Assembly: GCA_963696645.1 (NCBI GenBank)
Contig: CAVOKY010000007.1
Location: 868,001-932,000 of the forward strand
DNA length: 64,000 nt
Direction: 5' to 3'
Origin: JAMXLO01 sp963696645
Lineage (GTDB): Bacteria; Pseudomonadota; Alphaproteobacteria; Acetobacterales; Acetobacteraceae
The notes under the pieces are model-generated. The model was not told the origin of the DNA, did no database searches, and saw nothing but the letters and a program-made list of their open reading frames with translations. Below, one piece after another: positions 1-8,594 of this stretch. A program made the position numbers and the translations under genes. How positions within the stretch are numbered: position 1 is the first letter of the stretch; the number at the start of each line of letters is the position of its first letter.

Positions 1-233
1 AGCATGTTCTGCTCGAAGCAGTACCCGCCACGTCCGCCGGCAATCATTTTGTCCTGAAGCGATCGGAGGTCTAATTTCGGCGGCCGGTCCAGCAGGACGT
101 CGATGCTCTCGTAGGCAATCGCGGAAGAATGAGCAGAGATAACCGCCTGGAGAGTTTCGAGGCTGGGCGCAAGGGATCCGCGGTAACCGATGCGCGCCAA
201 CCAGGCGGCTTGATCGAAATCTTCGTCCGACAT
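1..233 (-). CDS. Arylamine N-acetyltransferase, N-terminal part (runs off left edge)
   Basis: Reading the minus strand from the ATG at 233-231 gives an open frame of about 77 codons that continues past base 1. It begins MSDEDFDQAAWLARIGY and ends with the motif RGGYCFEQN. That motif carries the catalytic cysteine of arylamine N-acetyltransferases, which transfer acetyl from acetyl-CoA to aromatic amines or hydrazines through a Cys-His-Asp triad. The His and Asp lie outside the window. The family is normally about 270 residues, so roughly 70% of the protein is missing here. Only a weak ribosome binding site (GGGGCTC) is seen. The methyltransferase gene lies 108 bases upstream on the same strand. 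Confidence 0.85.
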   Translation of the reverse strand, partial: MSDEDFDQAAWLARIGYRGSLAPSLETLQAVISAHSSAIAYESIDVLLDRPPKLDLRSLQDKMIAGGRGGYCFEQNM

Positions 234-341
234 TCTGAGAGCCCCAACGATGCGCTACAGATCATCTCACCGCTTCGAACTGCCGCAATCAAACCTCGGG
301 TCTGCTCCGGTAGCCCTCGCAAAAGTGACGGTTCCGGGGGT

Positions 342-1160
342 TTACGCCGGAACCGTCCCGCGGCAGGCCCACGCAACACAGGCGAAGGAGCGAGGACCGT
401 CAGGCAGTTCAGAGAGGTAGGCTTTTCGTGCATGTTCGGTCAGGGCCGCTCTGGCGGTCTCGGACAAGCTCGCGAGTAACTGCCCCGGTGGCCCTTCGCC
501 TTTCGTGAACGGGAGCCAATAGTCGTCGAACGACGAGAAATCCATGCGGATCAGCAGGCTGGTTTGCTCAACGTTGACCAGACCAAGCTCCCGCCACACA
601 TCGGCCATTTCGTTCGGTTTGCTCAGGGGTCGAAAGAAATGCCGCTTGATCGTGAGATCGAGGGTGGCGGCGATGTCAAATACGAGACGAACGTGCGGAA
701 GACCGCTGTACGCGTCCCATACCGCAGCTGTTACAGTGCCACCGGGACGGACAACACGTTCCACCTCTGCCACGGCTCGCGGCGCGTCAGGGATGAAGTG
801 CAGCACCAGCATTGAGAATGCCCGGTCGAAGGCGTTGTCGTCGAACGGCAGAGCACGGGCGTCGCATTGCTGGAAGCTGAGGCGCCGGTCGGTGTTCCGC
901 GAAGAGGCGAACGCGACGAAGCCTGGGATCAGGTCGATGCCCGTGACATCGGATACATTTGCGAGTTCGGGCACCGTGAAGGTCAGACTGCCGGTTCCGC
1001 AACCGACATCGAGGACTCGATCGCCATCTGACAATCCGCCGAAGCGGATCAGCAATGGCGCGAGGCGTTGGCTCCAACGCCCCATAATCTTCTCGTAGGC
1101 TTCGGCGTTTTGGAATCCAGCTGCTGCGGCCGTGTTCGCGTTCGACGGATTGTCGCTCAT
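342..1160 (-). CDS. Class I SAM-dependent methyltransferase
   Basis: A 272-residue protein with the class I Rossmann methyltransferase signature: motif I VLDVGCGTGSL near residue 50, a post-I acidic residue in VTGIDLI, and the motif IV region FDRAFSMLVLHFIPD followed by VVRPGG. This matches the UbiE/Methyltransf_11 group; the substrate cannot be read from sequence. The frame stays open upstream to 1310. The ATG at 1160 is preferred because GGAGTG lies just before it and the residues upstream do not look conserved. The nearby acetyltransferase gene is on the same strand. Confidence 0.85.
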   Translation of the reverse strand: MSDNPSNANTAAAAGFQNAEAYEKIMGRWSQRLAPLLIRFGGLSDGDRVLDVGCGTGSLTFTVPELANVSDVTGIDLIPGFVAFASSRNTDRRLSFQQCDARALPFDDNAFDRAFSMLVLHFIPDAPRAVAEVERVVRPGGTVTAAVWDAYSGLPHVRLVFDIAATLDLTIKRHFFRPLSKPNEMADVWRELGLVNVEQTSLLIRMDFSSFDDYWLPFTKGEGPPGQLLASLSETARAALTEHARKAYLSELPDGPRSFACVAWACRGTVPA

Positions 1161-1330
1161 GGAAAGCACTCCAGGCTCACCCGACCCCATCCGAGTTCCT
1201 CGGGTGGACCAGTGTGCGCCCCGTAATGAGCCGAAGGCAACGGGCATCAGTATACCCTGGGGTTTCCGGACGGACCTCACAATCGCTGATGTTATGACCG
1301 CCTGCAGCAAGTTCTATTTCCGCTGACGTT

Positions 1331-1418
1331 AAGGGTTATCGGACGCCCTGTACGCCTGCCGTCCAGACCCCTCGCTCGGTCCCTGCCCGGCAGGCGTCCA
1401 GGGCGTCCGATAACCCTT
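1331..1418. repeat. Long inverted repeat, MITE- or REP-like
   Basis: Two 31-base arms (1331-1361 and 1388-1418) are reverse complements with one mismatch and are separated by 26 bases. The outer arm begins AAGGGTTATCGGACGCCCTG. The element sits in the 327-base space between the methyltransferase start and the MFS stop. It could form a strong hairpin. The arms look like the ends of a short non-coding mobile element, but no target duplication or internal gene is visible. Nothing else recognisable lies in this gap. Confidence 0.7.
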
Positions 1419-1487
1419 TACCCAAGCGGTCGTTTCGTGGTCATTCAGAGACAGGTTCTGCAATCTCCCCCTGCGCGCGCCCACCGA

Positions 1488-2780
1488 TCACCCGTTGGCT
1501 TCCAGCGGCTCGGCGCCCAGCGAAACCTCCCCGATCACGCCGCGTGACAGCACCAGCGTGACGGTCGCGCCTATGAGCGCCAGCACACCGGCCGCAATGA
1601 AGGCGCTGCTGAAGCTGCCGCTCGCCTGCACGAGATATCCGGTGACGATCGGCGCCAGCAGGCCAAAGACATTCCCGCCAAGCACCAGGAACGCGAACGC
1701 GCGACCCGCATCGGCCGGCGATCGCAGCAGATCGCTGGTCAGCGTGGCATTGGCCGCGGGACCGGTATTGGCGAACGAGACCGTGATCGATACCAGGATG
1801 ATGACGGCCGTCAGCGACTGCACATAGGGAATGATCAGCCCGGCGGCGGTCAGGAACAGGCAAAGCGCCACGAGATAACGGCGCATTCCGCTCCGCACCG
1901 CATGAACGCTCAACGCCCGGTCGCCAATCCAGTTGACGACGATGTTCACCGCTGTCGCGATGAAGAACGGCACCGACGTATAGAGCCCGGCGTCGACCAG
2001 CGACAGACCGCGCGCCGTCTGCAGATAATTCGGCAGCCAACTCAGGTACAGATAAAGCGAGTAGACGAGGCAGCCCTGCGAGACGAACAGGCCCCACATC
2101 GCCGGACACCGAAGCAGCGCGAGATAGCCGATGCCGTCGTGGTCGGGTACCGCGATGCCCGCCTCTCGCTCGGCCAAAATCCGCCGGCGTTCAGGCTCGG
2201 GCAGCCATCTGGTCTTCTCCGGCGTCGATACCACGAGCAGCCAGACCACAACCCAAACGAAACCGAGCGCACCGGTGATCACGAAGGACCAGCGCCACGA
2301 CAGGGATTGGATGACCCAGGCGACAAACGGCGCGCCGATCGCCGGACCGAGGCTGCCGCCCGCGCTGATCAGGGCGGTGGCTGTGCCGCGTTCGGAATAG
2401 GGCGCCCATGCGCGGACGCTGCGATATACCACCGGGGAGAACGGCGCCTCGCCCACGCCAAGACCCAGGCGGGCCAACAGCATCGACGTGACGCCCACGG
2501 CGGCGCCGGTCGCCATCTGCGCGATCGACCATACGACTGTCGATACGCCTGCAATCACATGTGCGCCCCAGCGGTCGATCAGGCGGCCGCCCGGCAGCAT
2601 CATGAGGACGTAGGCCCACAGGAACGAGGAGAACAGGTAGCCGAGCATGATCGGCGACAGCCCGAGCTCCTGTGCGATGGGCTTTCCCGCGACCGACATG
2701 TTCACGCGGTCGACGTAGGCGATCCCACTGAACACAAGCAACAGGATGTAGACCAGGTATCTTCGTCGGGTGGTTCGCAT
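1488..2780 (-). CDS. MFS transporter, anion:cation symporter (ACS) type
   Basis: A 430-residue integral membrane protein with about 12 hydrophobic segments. The N-terminus (YLVYILLLVFSGIAYVDRVN) is followed by the loop GGRLIDRWGAH, typical of major facilitator permeases of the ACS family that carry organic acid anions such as hexuronates or phthalate. A central loop near residues 185-220 (PEKTRWLPEPERRRILAE) is typical of the family. It is the last gene of the hyuA-hyuB-MFS set, 81 bases after hyuB. By context it may import the hydantoin-, oxoproline- or ketone-like substrate of HyuAB. The substrate is inferred only. Confidence 0.85.
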   Translation of the reverse strand: MRTTRRRYLVYILLLVFSGIAYVDRVNMSVAGKPIAQELGLSPIMLGYLFSSFLWAYVLMMLPGGRLIDRWGAHVIAGVSTVVWSIAQMATGAAVGVTSMLLARLGLGVGEAPFSPVVYRSVRAWAPYSERGTATALISAGGSLGPAIGAPFVAWVIQSLSWRWSFVITGALGFVWVVVWLLVVSTPEKTRWLPEPERRRILAEREAGIAVPDHDGIGYLALLRCPAMWGLFVSQGCLVYSLYLYLSWLPNYLQTARGLSLVDAGLYTSVPFFIATAVNIVVNWIGDRALSVHAVRSGMRRYLVALCLFLTAAGLIIPYVQSLTAVIILVSITVSFANTGPAANATLTSDLLRSPADAGRAFAFLVLGGNVFGLLAPIVTGYLVQASGSFSSAFIAAGVLALIGATVTLVLSRGVIGEVSLGAEPLEANG

Positions 2781-2861
2781 GGTAACGTTTCCTGCCTGAT
2801 TTGTTTTTTACTGCCGAACAAACCGGCGCCTTGTCGCCGGTGCAAGAGCGCACCCAGTTGA

Positions 2862-4544
2862 TCAGTCTTCGCCTGCCTCGGCAATCGTCACGCCATATTC
2901 CGTCCGCGCCGCTTCACGGCTGACGTACTGCAAACGCACATCGCGCCACACCGCATTCGGATCGCGTTCCTTCGCCGGCCCCATGCCACCGCCGCCCGGC
3001 ATCTCCACCACCAGCCTCTCGCCCGGCGGCACCACGGCCAGTCCCTTCGGCTTCAGCTCGACACCCGAGGCCAGCGACAACCGCCCAGCCAGCCCGGCCC
3101 CGCCACCATGCCGGCCGCGCGCCGGATACTTCACGCGTTCGAAACGAGCAAAAATACCGAACGCCGCATCCTCGCGCGACGCAATCTCCATCACCTGCCC
3201 GAGCCCGCCGCGCTGGCGTCCAACCCCACCGGAATCCTGACGCAACTCCTTGCGCCAGATCACCAATGGCGTGATCGCCTCAGTCGCTTCCACCGGCACG
3301 TTGCGCACACCGGATGGAAATGGTGTCGCCGACAGCCCGTCCTGTGACGGCCGCGCGCCCGCGCCGCCCGAATGAAAACTGTTGACCATGAACGCAGTGC
3401 CCGCAGCACGCCCGATCCCGGTCAGCCCATGGCCCGCTATCAAATTCAGCGTCCAGAGATTCGACGTGCCCTCCGCCGGCACGCGCCCCGGCAAAGCCTG
3501 GTCCAGACAGCCATACACAACGTCCGGCAGCATGTGCCCCATCACCGAGCGCGCATACACCGCGGCCGGATGCACGGCACTCAGGATAGTGCCCTCCGGT
3601 GCCGTCACGCGCACCGCATCCAATGTGCCGGTGTTGTTGGGAATATGTGGCGCCACCACGCAGTTAACGCCAAAGGTCGTATATGCCTCCGTATAACACA
3701 GTGGGCAGTTGATCGCGTACGACGACATGCCCGACGTGCCGGTATAATCCACGTGAATCGCGTCGCGACCGATGGTCAGCGTGCCGACCAGATCGATCGG
3801 CGCCTCATAGCCATCGATGCGCATCGCCGATGTCCAGGTGCCCTGCGGCAGCTTGCCGATGGCCTCCGCCATGCCACGGCGGCTGCGGCTGATGATCGCC
3901 TCGCCCAGCATGTCGAGATCGCCCAGCACGAATTCGCGCATCATTGCCACCAATCGCCGGCTGCCGATTTCGTTGCAGGCAATCAGCGCATAGACGTCGC
4001 CGATCACCTGCACCGGCTCGCGTACATTGGCGCGGATCATCGCCAGCAGGTCCTCGTTCATCTCGCCAGCGCTCGCCAGACGCAGCAATGGGATGAACAG
4101 GCCCTCGTGGTAGATCTGCCGGCCCTCCGGCGTCTGCCCGACACCGCCCATGTCCACCAGATGCGTCGTGCAGGCGAACAGCGCGACGATGCGGCCATCC
4201 ATGAAGGTCGGCGACACGACCACCAGGTCATAGAGATGCCCGGTACCCTTCCACGGATCGTTGGTGACGTAGACGTCGCCGTCCTTCATCTGCGCGACCG
4301 GGAACACGTCCAGGAAATGCCCGACCGAACGCGCCATGGTGTTGATGTGGCCTGGCGTGCCGGTGACGGCCTGCGCCAACATCCGCCCTTCGAGATCGAA
4401 CACACCCGCGGATATATCTCCCGCCTCGCGCGCCGACGTGCTGAACGCGGTGCGCACCAAGGTCTGCGCCTGTTCCTCCACCACGGACAGCAGCCGGTTC
4501 CACATGATCTGCAGTTCGATCTCGGAAATGTTCCTGCGCGTCAC
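2862..4544 (-). CDS. hyuB: Hydantoinase B/oxoprolinase family protein (HyuB)
   Basis: A 560-residue protein matching the HyuB subunit. Visible family segments are GDVYVTNDPWKGTGHLYD near residues 83-100 and the C-terminal glycine-rich stretches HGGGAGL and MPGGGGMG. With HyuA it would form an ATP-dependent cyclic-amide hydrolase (N-methylhydantoinase or 5-oxoprolinase type) or an acetone/acetophenone-carboxylase-like enzyme; the exact reaction cannot be assigned. The start codon overlaps the hyuA stop by four bases (ATGA), indicating translational coupling. The length is normal for the family. Confidence 0.92.
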   Translation of the reverse strand: MTRRNISEIELQIMWNRLLSVVEEQAQTLVRTAFSTSAREAGDISAGVFDLEGRMLAQAVTGTPGHINTMARSVGHFLDVFPVAQMKDGDVYVTNDPWKGTGHLYDLVVVSPTFMDGRIVALFACTTHLVDMGGVGQTPEGRQIYHEGLFIPLLRLASAGEMNEDLLAMIRANVREPVQVIGDVYALIACNEIGSRRLVAMMREFVLGDLDMLGEAIISRSRRGMAEAIGKLPQGTWTSAMRIDGYEAPIDLVGTLTIGRDAIHVDYTGTSGMSSYAINCPLCYTEAYTTFGVNCVVAPHIPNNTGTLDAVRVTAPEGTILSAVHPAAVYARSVMGHMLPDVVYGCLDQALPGRVPAEGTSNLWTLNLIAGHGLTGIGRAAGTAFMVNSFHSGGAGARPSQDGLSATPFPSGVRNVPVEATEAITPLVIWRKELRQDSGGVGRQRGGLGQVMEIASREDAAFGIFARFERVKYPARGRHGGGAGLAGRLSLASGVELKPKGLAVVPPGERLVVEMPGGGGMGPAKERDPNAVWRDVRLQYVSREAARTEYGVTIAEAGED

Positions 4545-6616
4545 GCTGCAATCTCCTCGATCACGATGTCATCGCCGGCATCGACCCGCGCCATGTAGTC
4601 GCTTGGCACGATGGTCGAGGTGCCGTCTTCGACGATCACGGCCGGTCCTGTCAGCCACGCGCCCTTCGCCAGTTCGCCGCGGACGTACAACGCCGCATCG
4701 ACCGTCTCGCCGCTGGCGGTCTCCACGATGCGGCATCGGCCGGATGGCGTCGCAGCGCCAGCATCCGGTGGCAAGTCCTGTCGTGCCGGCAGGTCATGCG
4801 GCTCGGACAGCGAAAGTGTCCAGGTGACAGCCTCCACTTCCAAACGCGGGATGACGCGGCCATAGACACGGGCATAAGTGCCATCGAATGCCGCACGCAG
4901 CGCCGTGGGATCCAGCGCACCGTCAGGCAGCGGGACGGCGACCTCATGGCCCTGGCCGCGATAGCGCATGTAGCCCGTGCGCGTTTCAACCAGCACGCCG
5001 CGCGGCACGCCGAGACGCACCACCGCTTCCGCCTCGGCGCGCATCCCTGCGAACAGCGCATCGATGGTGCTATGCTCCAGCAGGTCAAGCCGCACCAGCA
5101 GGGTGCGCACGACCTCATACGCGATCGGCGCACCAAGAAAGCCGAGTGCCGAACCGACGCCGGCATCCGGCGGCACGACGACGCGTCGAATGCCCAGTTT
5201 CTGCGCCAGCCGCACGGCGTGCAGCGGCGCCGCGCCACCAAATGCGATCAGCGTGCGGTCGGATGTATCCTTGCCGTTCTCCACCGCGTGCACGCGCGCC
5301 GCGCTTGCCATCGTCTCATCGACGATCTCGGCAATGCCACGCGCCGCTTCCTGCACCGGCATCGCCAATGGCGCAGCAATGGTTTCGGTCACTGCCCGCA
5401 GTGCGCGCGCCGGATCGAGCGCGATCTTGCCGCCGGCGAAGCGCGCCAGATCGATGCGTCCCAGCACGACGTCGGCGTCGGTCACCGTCGGTTGAGTGCC
5501 GCTCCTGCCGTAACAGGCCGGCCCAGGATTCGCGCCCGCGCTGTCCGGTCCGACAACGATCCGCCGCAGCGCATCGACGCGTGCAATCGAACCCCCGCCG
5601 GCGCCGATCTCCACCATGTCGATCACCGGAATGCGCACGGGAAAGCCGCTGCCCTTGGCGAAGCGCGCGGTCCGCGCAACTTCGAAATGCCGCGACTGCT
5701 GCGGCGTGAAATCGTCGATCAGCGTGAGTTTCGCCGTCGTGCCACCCATGTCGAACGAGATCGCCCGATCGTAGCCGCCGCGCGCTGCGACATGGCGTGC
5801 CAGAATGGCGCCGCCTGCCGGTCCGCTTTCCACCAGCCGCACCGGAAACCGTCGCGCCGTTTCAACCGTGCAAATGCCGCCTGAGGACATCATCAGCAAC
5901 AATGGACACGCTGCGCCGATGCGCCGCAATCCATCCTGCATGCGCGCCAGATAGCGCTCCATCATCGGCAGCACATAGGCGTTCGCCACCACGGTGGAGG
6001 TCCGTTCGTATTCGCGTATCTCCCGACACACTTCCGACGAAATGGTGACCGCCATCCCCGGCAATGCATGCGCAATAACGTCGCGCGCGCGCTCTTCATG
6101 CGCCGGATTGATGTAGGAATGCAGGAAGCTGATCGCCAACGCCTCGATGTCATGCCGCCGCAGCAACGGCACCAGTCGTTCCAACGCCGCCTCATCCATT
6201 TCCAGCAGCACCGACCCATCCGCCGCAAGCCGTTCCGGCACCTCCAGCCGCAGGTCGCGCGAGATCAGCGGCTCCGGCCGTTCCATATACAGATCGTACT
6301 GTTCGAACCGATGCTCGTAGGCAATCTCCAGCGAATCACGAAATCCCGCCGTGGTTATCAGCGCACTTCGCGCTCCCTTGCGCTCGATCAGTGCATTGGT
6401 CGCCAGCGTCGTGCCATGAATCACCAGGTCGAGCGACGATGCCGCAATCCCCGCCTCCCGCAAGATCCCCTGCGTTCCCTCGATCACCGCCTCGTCCGGC
6501 GCTTCATGCGTGGTCAGCAGCTTTGCCGACAGCGTGCGCTCAGGCATCTCCAGCACAACGTCGGTGAACGTACCGCCGATATCGACGGCAAGCCTGGTTC
6601 GCGCGTTCCGCTGCAT
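4541..6616 (-). CDS. hyuA: Hydantoinase/oxoprolinase family protein, ATPase subunit (HyuA)
   Basis: A 691-residue protein with the actin-like ATPase fold of HyuA. The phosphate-1 motif DIGGTFTD is near residue 12, HGTTLATNALIERKGA is near 67, a second phosphate motif SFDMGGTTAKL is near 284, and AFGGAAPLHA is near 460. It supplies ATP-dependent activation for cyclic amide cleavage or carboxylation together with HyuB, whose start overlaps its stop. It is the first gene of its operon and is divergent from the ArsR gene. A shared palindrome lies between the two (see promoter entry). The ribosome binding site is weak. Confidence 0.92.
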   Translation of the reverse strand: MQRNARTRLAVDIGGTFTDVVLEMPERTLSAKLLTTHEAPDEAVIEGTQGILREAGIAASSLDLVIHGTTLATNALIERKGARSALITTAGFRDSLEIAYEHRFEQYDLYMERPEPLISRDLRLEVPERLAADGSVLLEMDEAALERLVPLLRRHDIEALAISFLHSYINPAHEERARDVIAHALPGMAVTISSEVCREIREYERTSTVVANAYVLPMMERYLARMQDGLRRIGAACPLLLMMSSGGICTVETARRFPVRLVESGPAGGAILARHVAARGGYDRAISFDMGGTTAKLTLIDDFTPQQSRHFEVARTARFAKGSGFPVRIPVIDMVEIGAGGGSIARVDALRRIVVGPDSAGANPGPACYGRSGTQPTVTDADVVLGRIDLARFAGGKIALDPARALRAVTETIAAPLAMPVQEAARGIAEIVDETMASAARVHAVENGKDTSDRTLIAFGGAAPLHAVRLAQKLGIRRVVVPPDAGVGSALGFLGAPIAYEVVRTLLVRLDLLEHSTIDALFAGMRAEAEAVVRLGVPRGVLVETRTGYMRYRGQGHEVAVPLPDGALDPTALRAAFDGTYARVYGRVIPRLEVEAVTWTLSLSEPHDLPARQDLPPDAGAATPSGRCRIVETASGETVDAALYVRGELAKGAWLTGPAVIVEDGTSTIVPSDYMARVDAGDDIVIEEIAA

Positions 6617-6752
6617 CAGTCCGCCGCCGCGCCATATTTCGCCTGCTTCCGCGCTGCCGTCAGGAAACGCTGCGTCTTGCTGGACATCGGGTCATTCCTC
6701 GCAACCATTGTCGTCATCGTAAGGCCGGCACTTGCGGTCGGTCCATCGGCGG

Positions 6753-6799
6753 TCATCATCAACATATCGATTGACTGTCAACCACAGTATTGATAATAG
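6753..6799. promoter_or_regulatory. Overlapping divergent promoters and operator for hyuA and arsR
   Basis: On the plus strand TTGACT (6771-6776), 17 bases, then TAATAG (6794-6799) forms a plausible sigma-70 promoter. Its transcript would start at or next to the ArsR ATG at 6806, so that mRNA would be leaderless. On the minus strand TTGACA (6781-6776) with a weak TGATGA at 6758-6753 faces hyuA. Both -35 boxes lie in the palindrome TTGACTGTCAA (6771-6781). Around it, TATCGAT and ATTGATA form a wider imperfect inverted repeat that could be the ArsR operator. Assignment is by inspection only. Confidence 0.5.
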
Positions 6800-6805
6800 C
6801 CGCGC

Positions 6806-7214
6806 ATGGCCCGTCCGGCACTCCGCCCTGTCGAAGCCGATGAAGACGCCGAGCAGGCGTTGCTCGACGGGGCGTTCTTCGCGCTGTCCGATCCGGTCCG
6901 GCGCGCCATCCTGCTACGTCTGGACGAAGGTGCGCTGTTGGTGTCCGAGCTTGCAGCCCCATTCGACGATCTCGTTGCAGGCAGTCTCGCGGCACATCCA
7001 GGTCCTGGTCCGCGCCGGCCTGGTGCGCCAGGAACGCACCGGACGCATCAGCCGCTGCAGCCTTGTTGCCGGACCGATCTTCGCGGCCGCGCTCTGGCTC
7101 AATCGCTACAGCAAATACTGGCAGAGCCAGTTCGATCTGCTCGCGGCATCGTTGGCCGAAATCGACAAGCCGCAACCTCGCAAACGCCATTGCACCAAGG
7201 AGACAAGACGATGA
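6806..7214 (+). pseudogene. ArsR-family HTH transcriptional regulator, one frameshift
   Basis: The N-terminal part (GAFFALSDPVRRAILLRL) and the recognition helix and wing (ISLQAVSRHIQVLVRAGLV) of an ArsR/SmtB winged-helix repressor lie in two frames. One extra G at about 6968 separates them. With it removed the protein would be about 135 residues, a normal size. The downstream frame ends in a TGA overlapping the ATG of the next gene (ATGA), which supports it as the true C-terminal frame. No metal-binding cysteine motif is visible. It probably controls the DUF899 pair and perhaps hyuA. The shift may be a sequence error. Confidence 0.8.
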
Positions 7215-7921
7215 TCGACAATCACCCGGTTGTTTCCCACGAAGCGTGGATCGAATCGCGCAAACAACTCCTCGCCAAGGAAAAGGAGTTCAATCGCCTG
7301 CGCGACCAGTTGAGCGCCGAACGTCGCTCGCTGCCGTGGGAGCGCGTTGACAAGCCATACGTCTTCGAAGGCCCGGACGGGCGCGAGACGCTCGGCGATC
7401 TGTTTGCCGGACGCTCGCAGCTTATCGTCTACCATTTCATGTTGGGTCCCGGCTGGAAAGAAGGCTGCAAAAGCTGCTCCTTCTGGGCGGACAACATGAA
7501 CGGCATCGACATCCATCTTGCGCATCGCGATGTGACAATGCTCCTGATATCGTCGGCTCCGTTGGACGAAATCAACGAATTCCGCCAGCGCATGGGCTGG
7601 AGCCTGAAATGGGTCTCTTCTGCCGGCAGTGACTTCAACAGGGACTATCAGGTGACTTCCACACGTGATGAACTGGAGCAGGGCGAGGTGTTCTATAATT
7701 ACGCCTGGATCAAGTCCTCGCTCAACGAACGGCCTGGCATCAGCGTGTTCCACAAGGCTGCTGATGGTACAATATATCATACCTATTCCACCTACGCGCG
7801 CGGCCTCGATATGCTGAACGGTGCCTACCACTACCTGGATCTGGTGCCGAAAGGCCGCGACGAGGTAGAAATGCGACCGCGTATGCAATGGGTACGCTGG
7901 CACGACAAGTACGAGGATTAA
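7211..7921 (+). CDS. DUF899 family thioredoxin-like protein
   Basis: A 236-residue protein starting MIDNHPVVSHEAWIESRK, which matches the DUF899 family. Its start overlaps the ArsR stop by ATGA. The core has a thioredoxin-like fold; a CxxC-type pair is seen in WKEGCKSCSFWAD near residue 90, with the family segments YVFEGPDG and YNYAW. The biochemical role of DUF899 is not established, though the ArsR neighbour and CxxC suggest a redox or detoxification job. An apparent longer frame starting at 6806 exists only because the ArsR frameshift joins the two genes. Confidence 0.88.
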   Translation: MIDNHPVVSHEAWIESRKQLLAKEKEFNRLRDQLSAERRSLPWERVDKPYVFEGPDGRETLGDLFAGRSQLIVYHFMLGPGWKEGCKSCSFWADNMNGIDIHLAHRDVTMLLISSAPLDEINEFRQRMGWSLKWVSSAGSDFNRDYQVTSTRDELEQGEVFYNYAWIKSSLNERPGISVFHKAADGTIYHTYSTYARGLDMLNGAYHYLDLVPKGRDEVEMRPRMQWVRWHDKYED

Positions 7922-7928
7922 ACGCGCC

Positions 7929-8501
7929 ATGAACTACCGCGACACCGCCGTGACGCTCGCCGCCTATCGCACCCAGATCGCCGAACTGCGGCAGAAGATG
8001 CGCGACGCACAGTCTTCGGTCGAACCCGAGCCTGTGCGCGACTACGAATTCTCCACGATCGAGGGTCCGGTGCGCCTTTTGCAGTTGTTCGGCGCGAAGC
8101 GCGATCTCTTCGTGATCCACAACATGGGCCGCTCCTGCCCGCATTGCACATTGTGGGCAGACGGCTTCAACGGCATCTATCAGCATATCGCCGACCGTGC
8201 CGCATTCGTTCTCGCCAGTCCCGATCCACCCGACGTCCAGCAAAGCTTTTCCGCCGGCCGCTTCTGGCGTTTCCCGATGGTCAGCCATCAGGGCAGCAGT
8301 TTCGCCGCGGACATGGGCTATCGCGCTCGCGATGGCGGTTGGCTGCCAGGCGTGTCCGTATTACGACGCGACGGCGACCGAATCCTGCGCGTCGCCGATA
8401 CCGGATTCGAACCGACCGACGACTTCTGTACGCTCTGGCACCTGTTCGATCTGCTACCGGAAGGGACGGCCGGCTGGCGCGCGAAGTTCAGTTACGCCTG
8501 A
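7929..8501 (+). CDS. DUF899 family thioredoxin-like protein (second copy)
   Basis: A 190-residue protein, shorter than its upstream neighbour, starting 7 bases after that gene's stop. It has the family segment GRSCPHCTLWADGFNG, with a CPHC active-site-like pair near residue 75, and a C-terminal DDFCTLWHLFDLLPEG. The two DUF899 genes are diverged relatives and probably act together under the ArsR regulator. Its stop (8499-8501) lies inside what was originally the convergent 3' end of the aldolase gene, before the IS66 element separated them. Confidence 0.85.
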   Translation: MNYRDTAVTLAAYRTQIAELRQKMRDAQSSVEPEPVRDYEFSTIEGPVRLLQLFGAKRDLFVIHNMGRSCPHCTLWADGFNGIYQHIADRAAFVLASPDPPDVQQSFSAGRFWRFPMVSHQGSSFAADMGYRARDGGWLPGVSVLRRDGDRILRVADTGFEPTDDFCTLWHLFDLLPEGTAGWRAKFSYA

Positions 8502-8594
8502 ACCTTGTTTTTCTTCTTCTTCGGTAACAGCCCAGGTCATCCTCGCGAAGGGAGCTGTTGACAGGTCACGGGTGAGTACCAAGTCAACGTGTCG

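Noticed and set aside
3372..4598. Long plus-strand open frames opposite hyuB, hyuA (4796-5884), the ligase (13584-15080) and the kinase/reductase genes (47995-49728)
   Set aside because: They have no recognisable protein features, are rich in Arg, His and Gln, and mirror highly biased codons of the real genes on the other strand.
6806..7921. A single long gene fusing an ArsR domain to DUF899
   Set aside because: The long frame contains non-ArsR residues after PFDD. The real ArsR C-terminal half is in the neighbouring frame and ends in an ATGA overlap with the DUF899 start, so the fusion is a product of a one-base shift.
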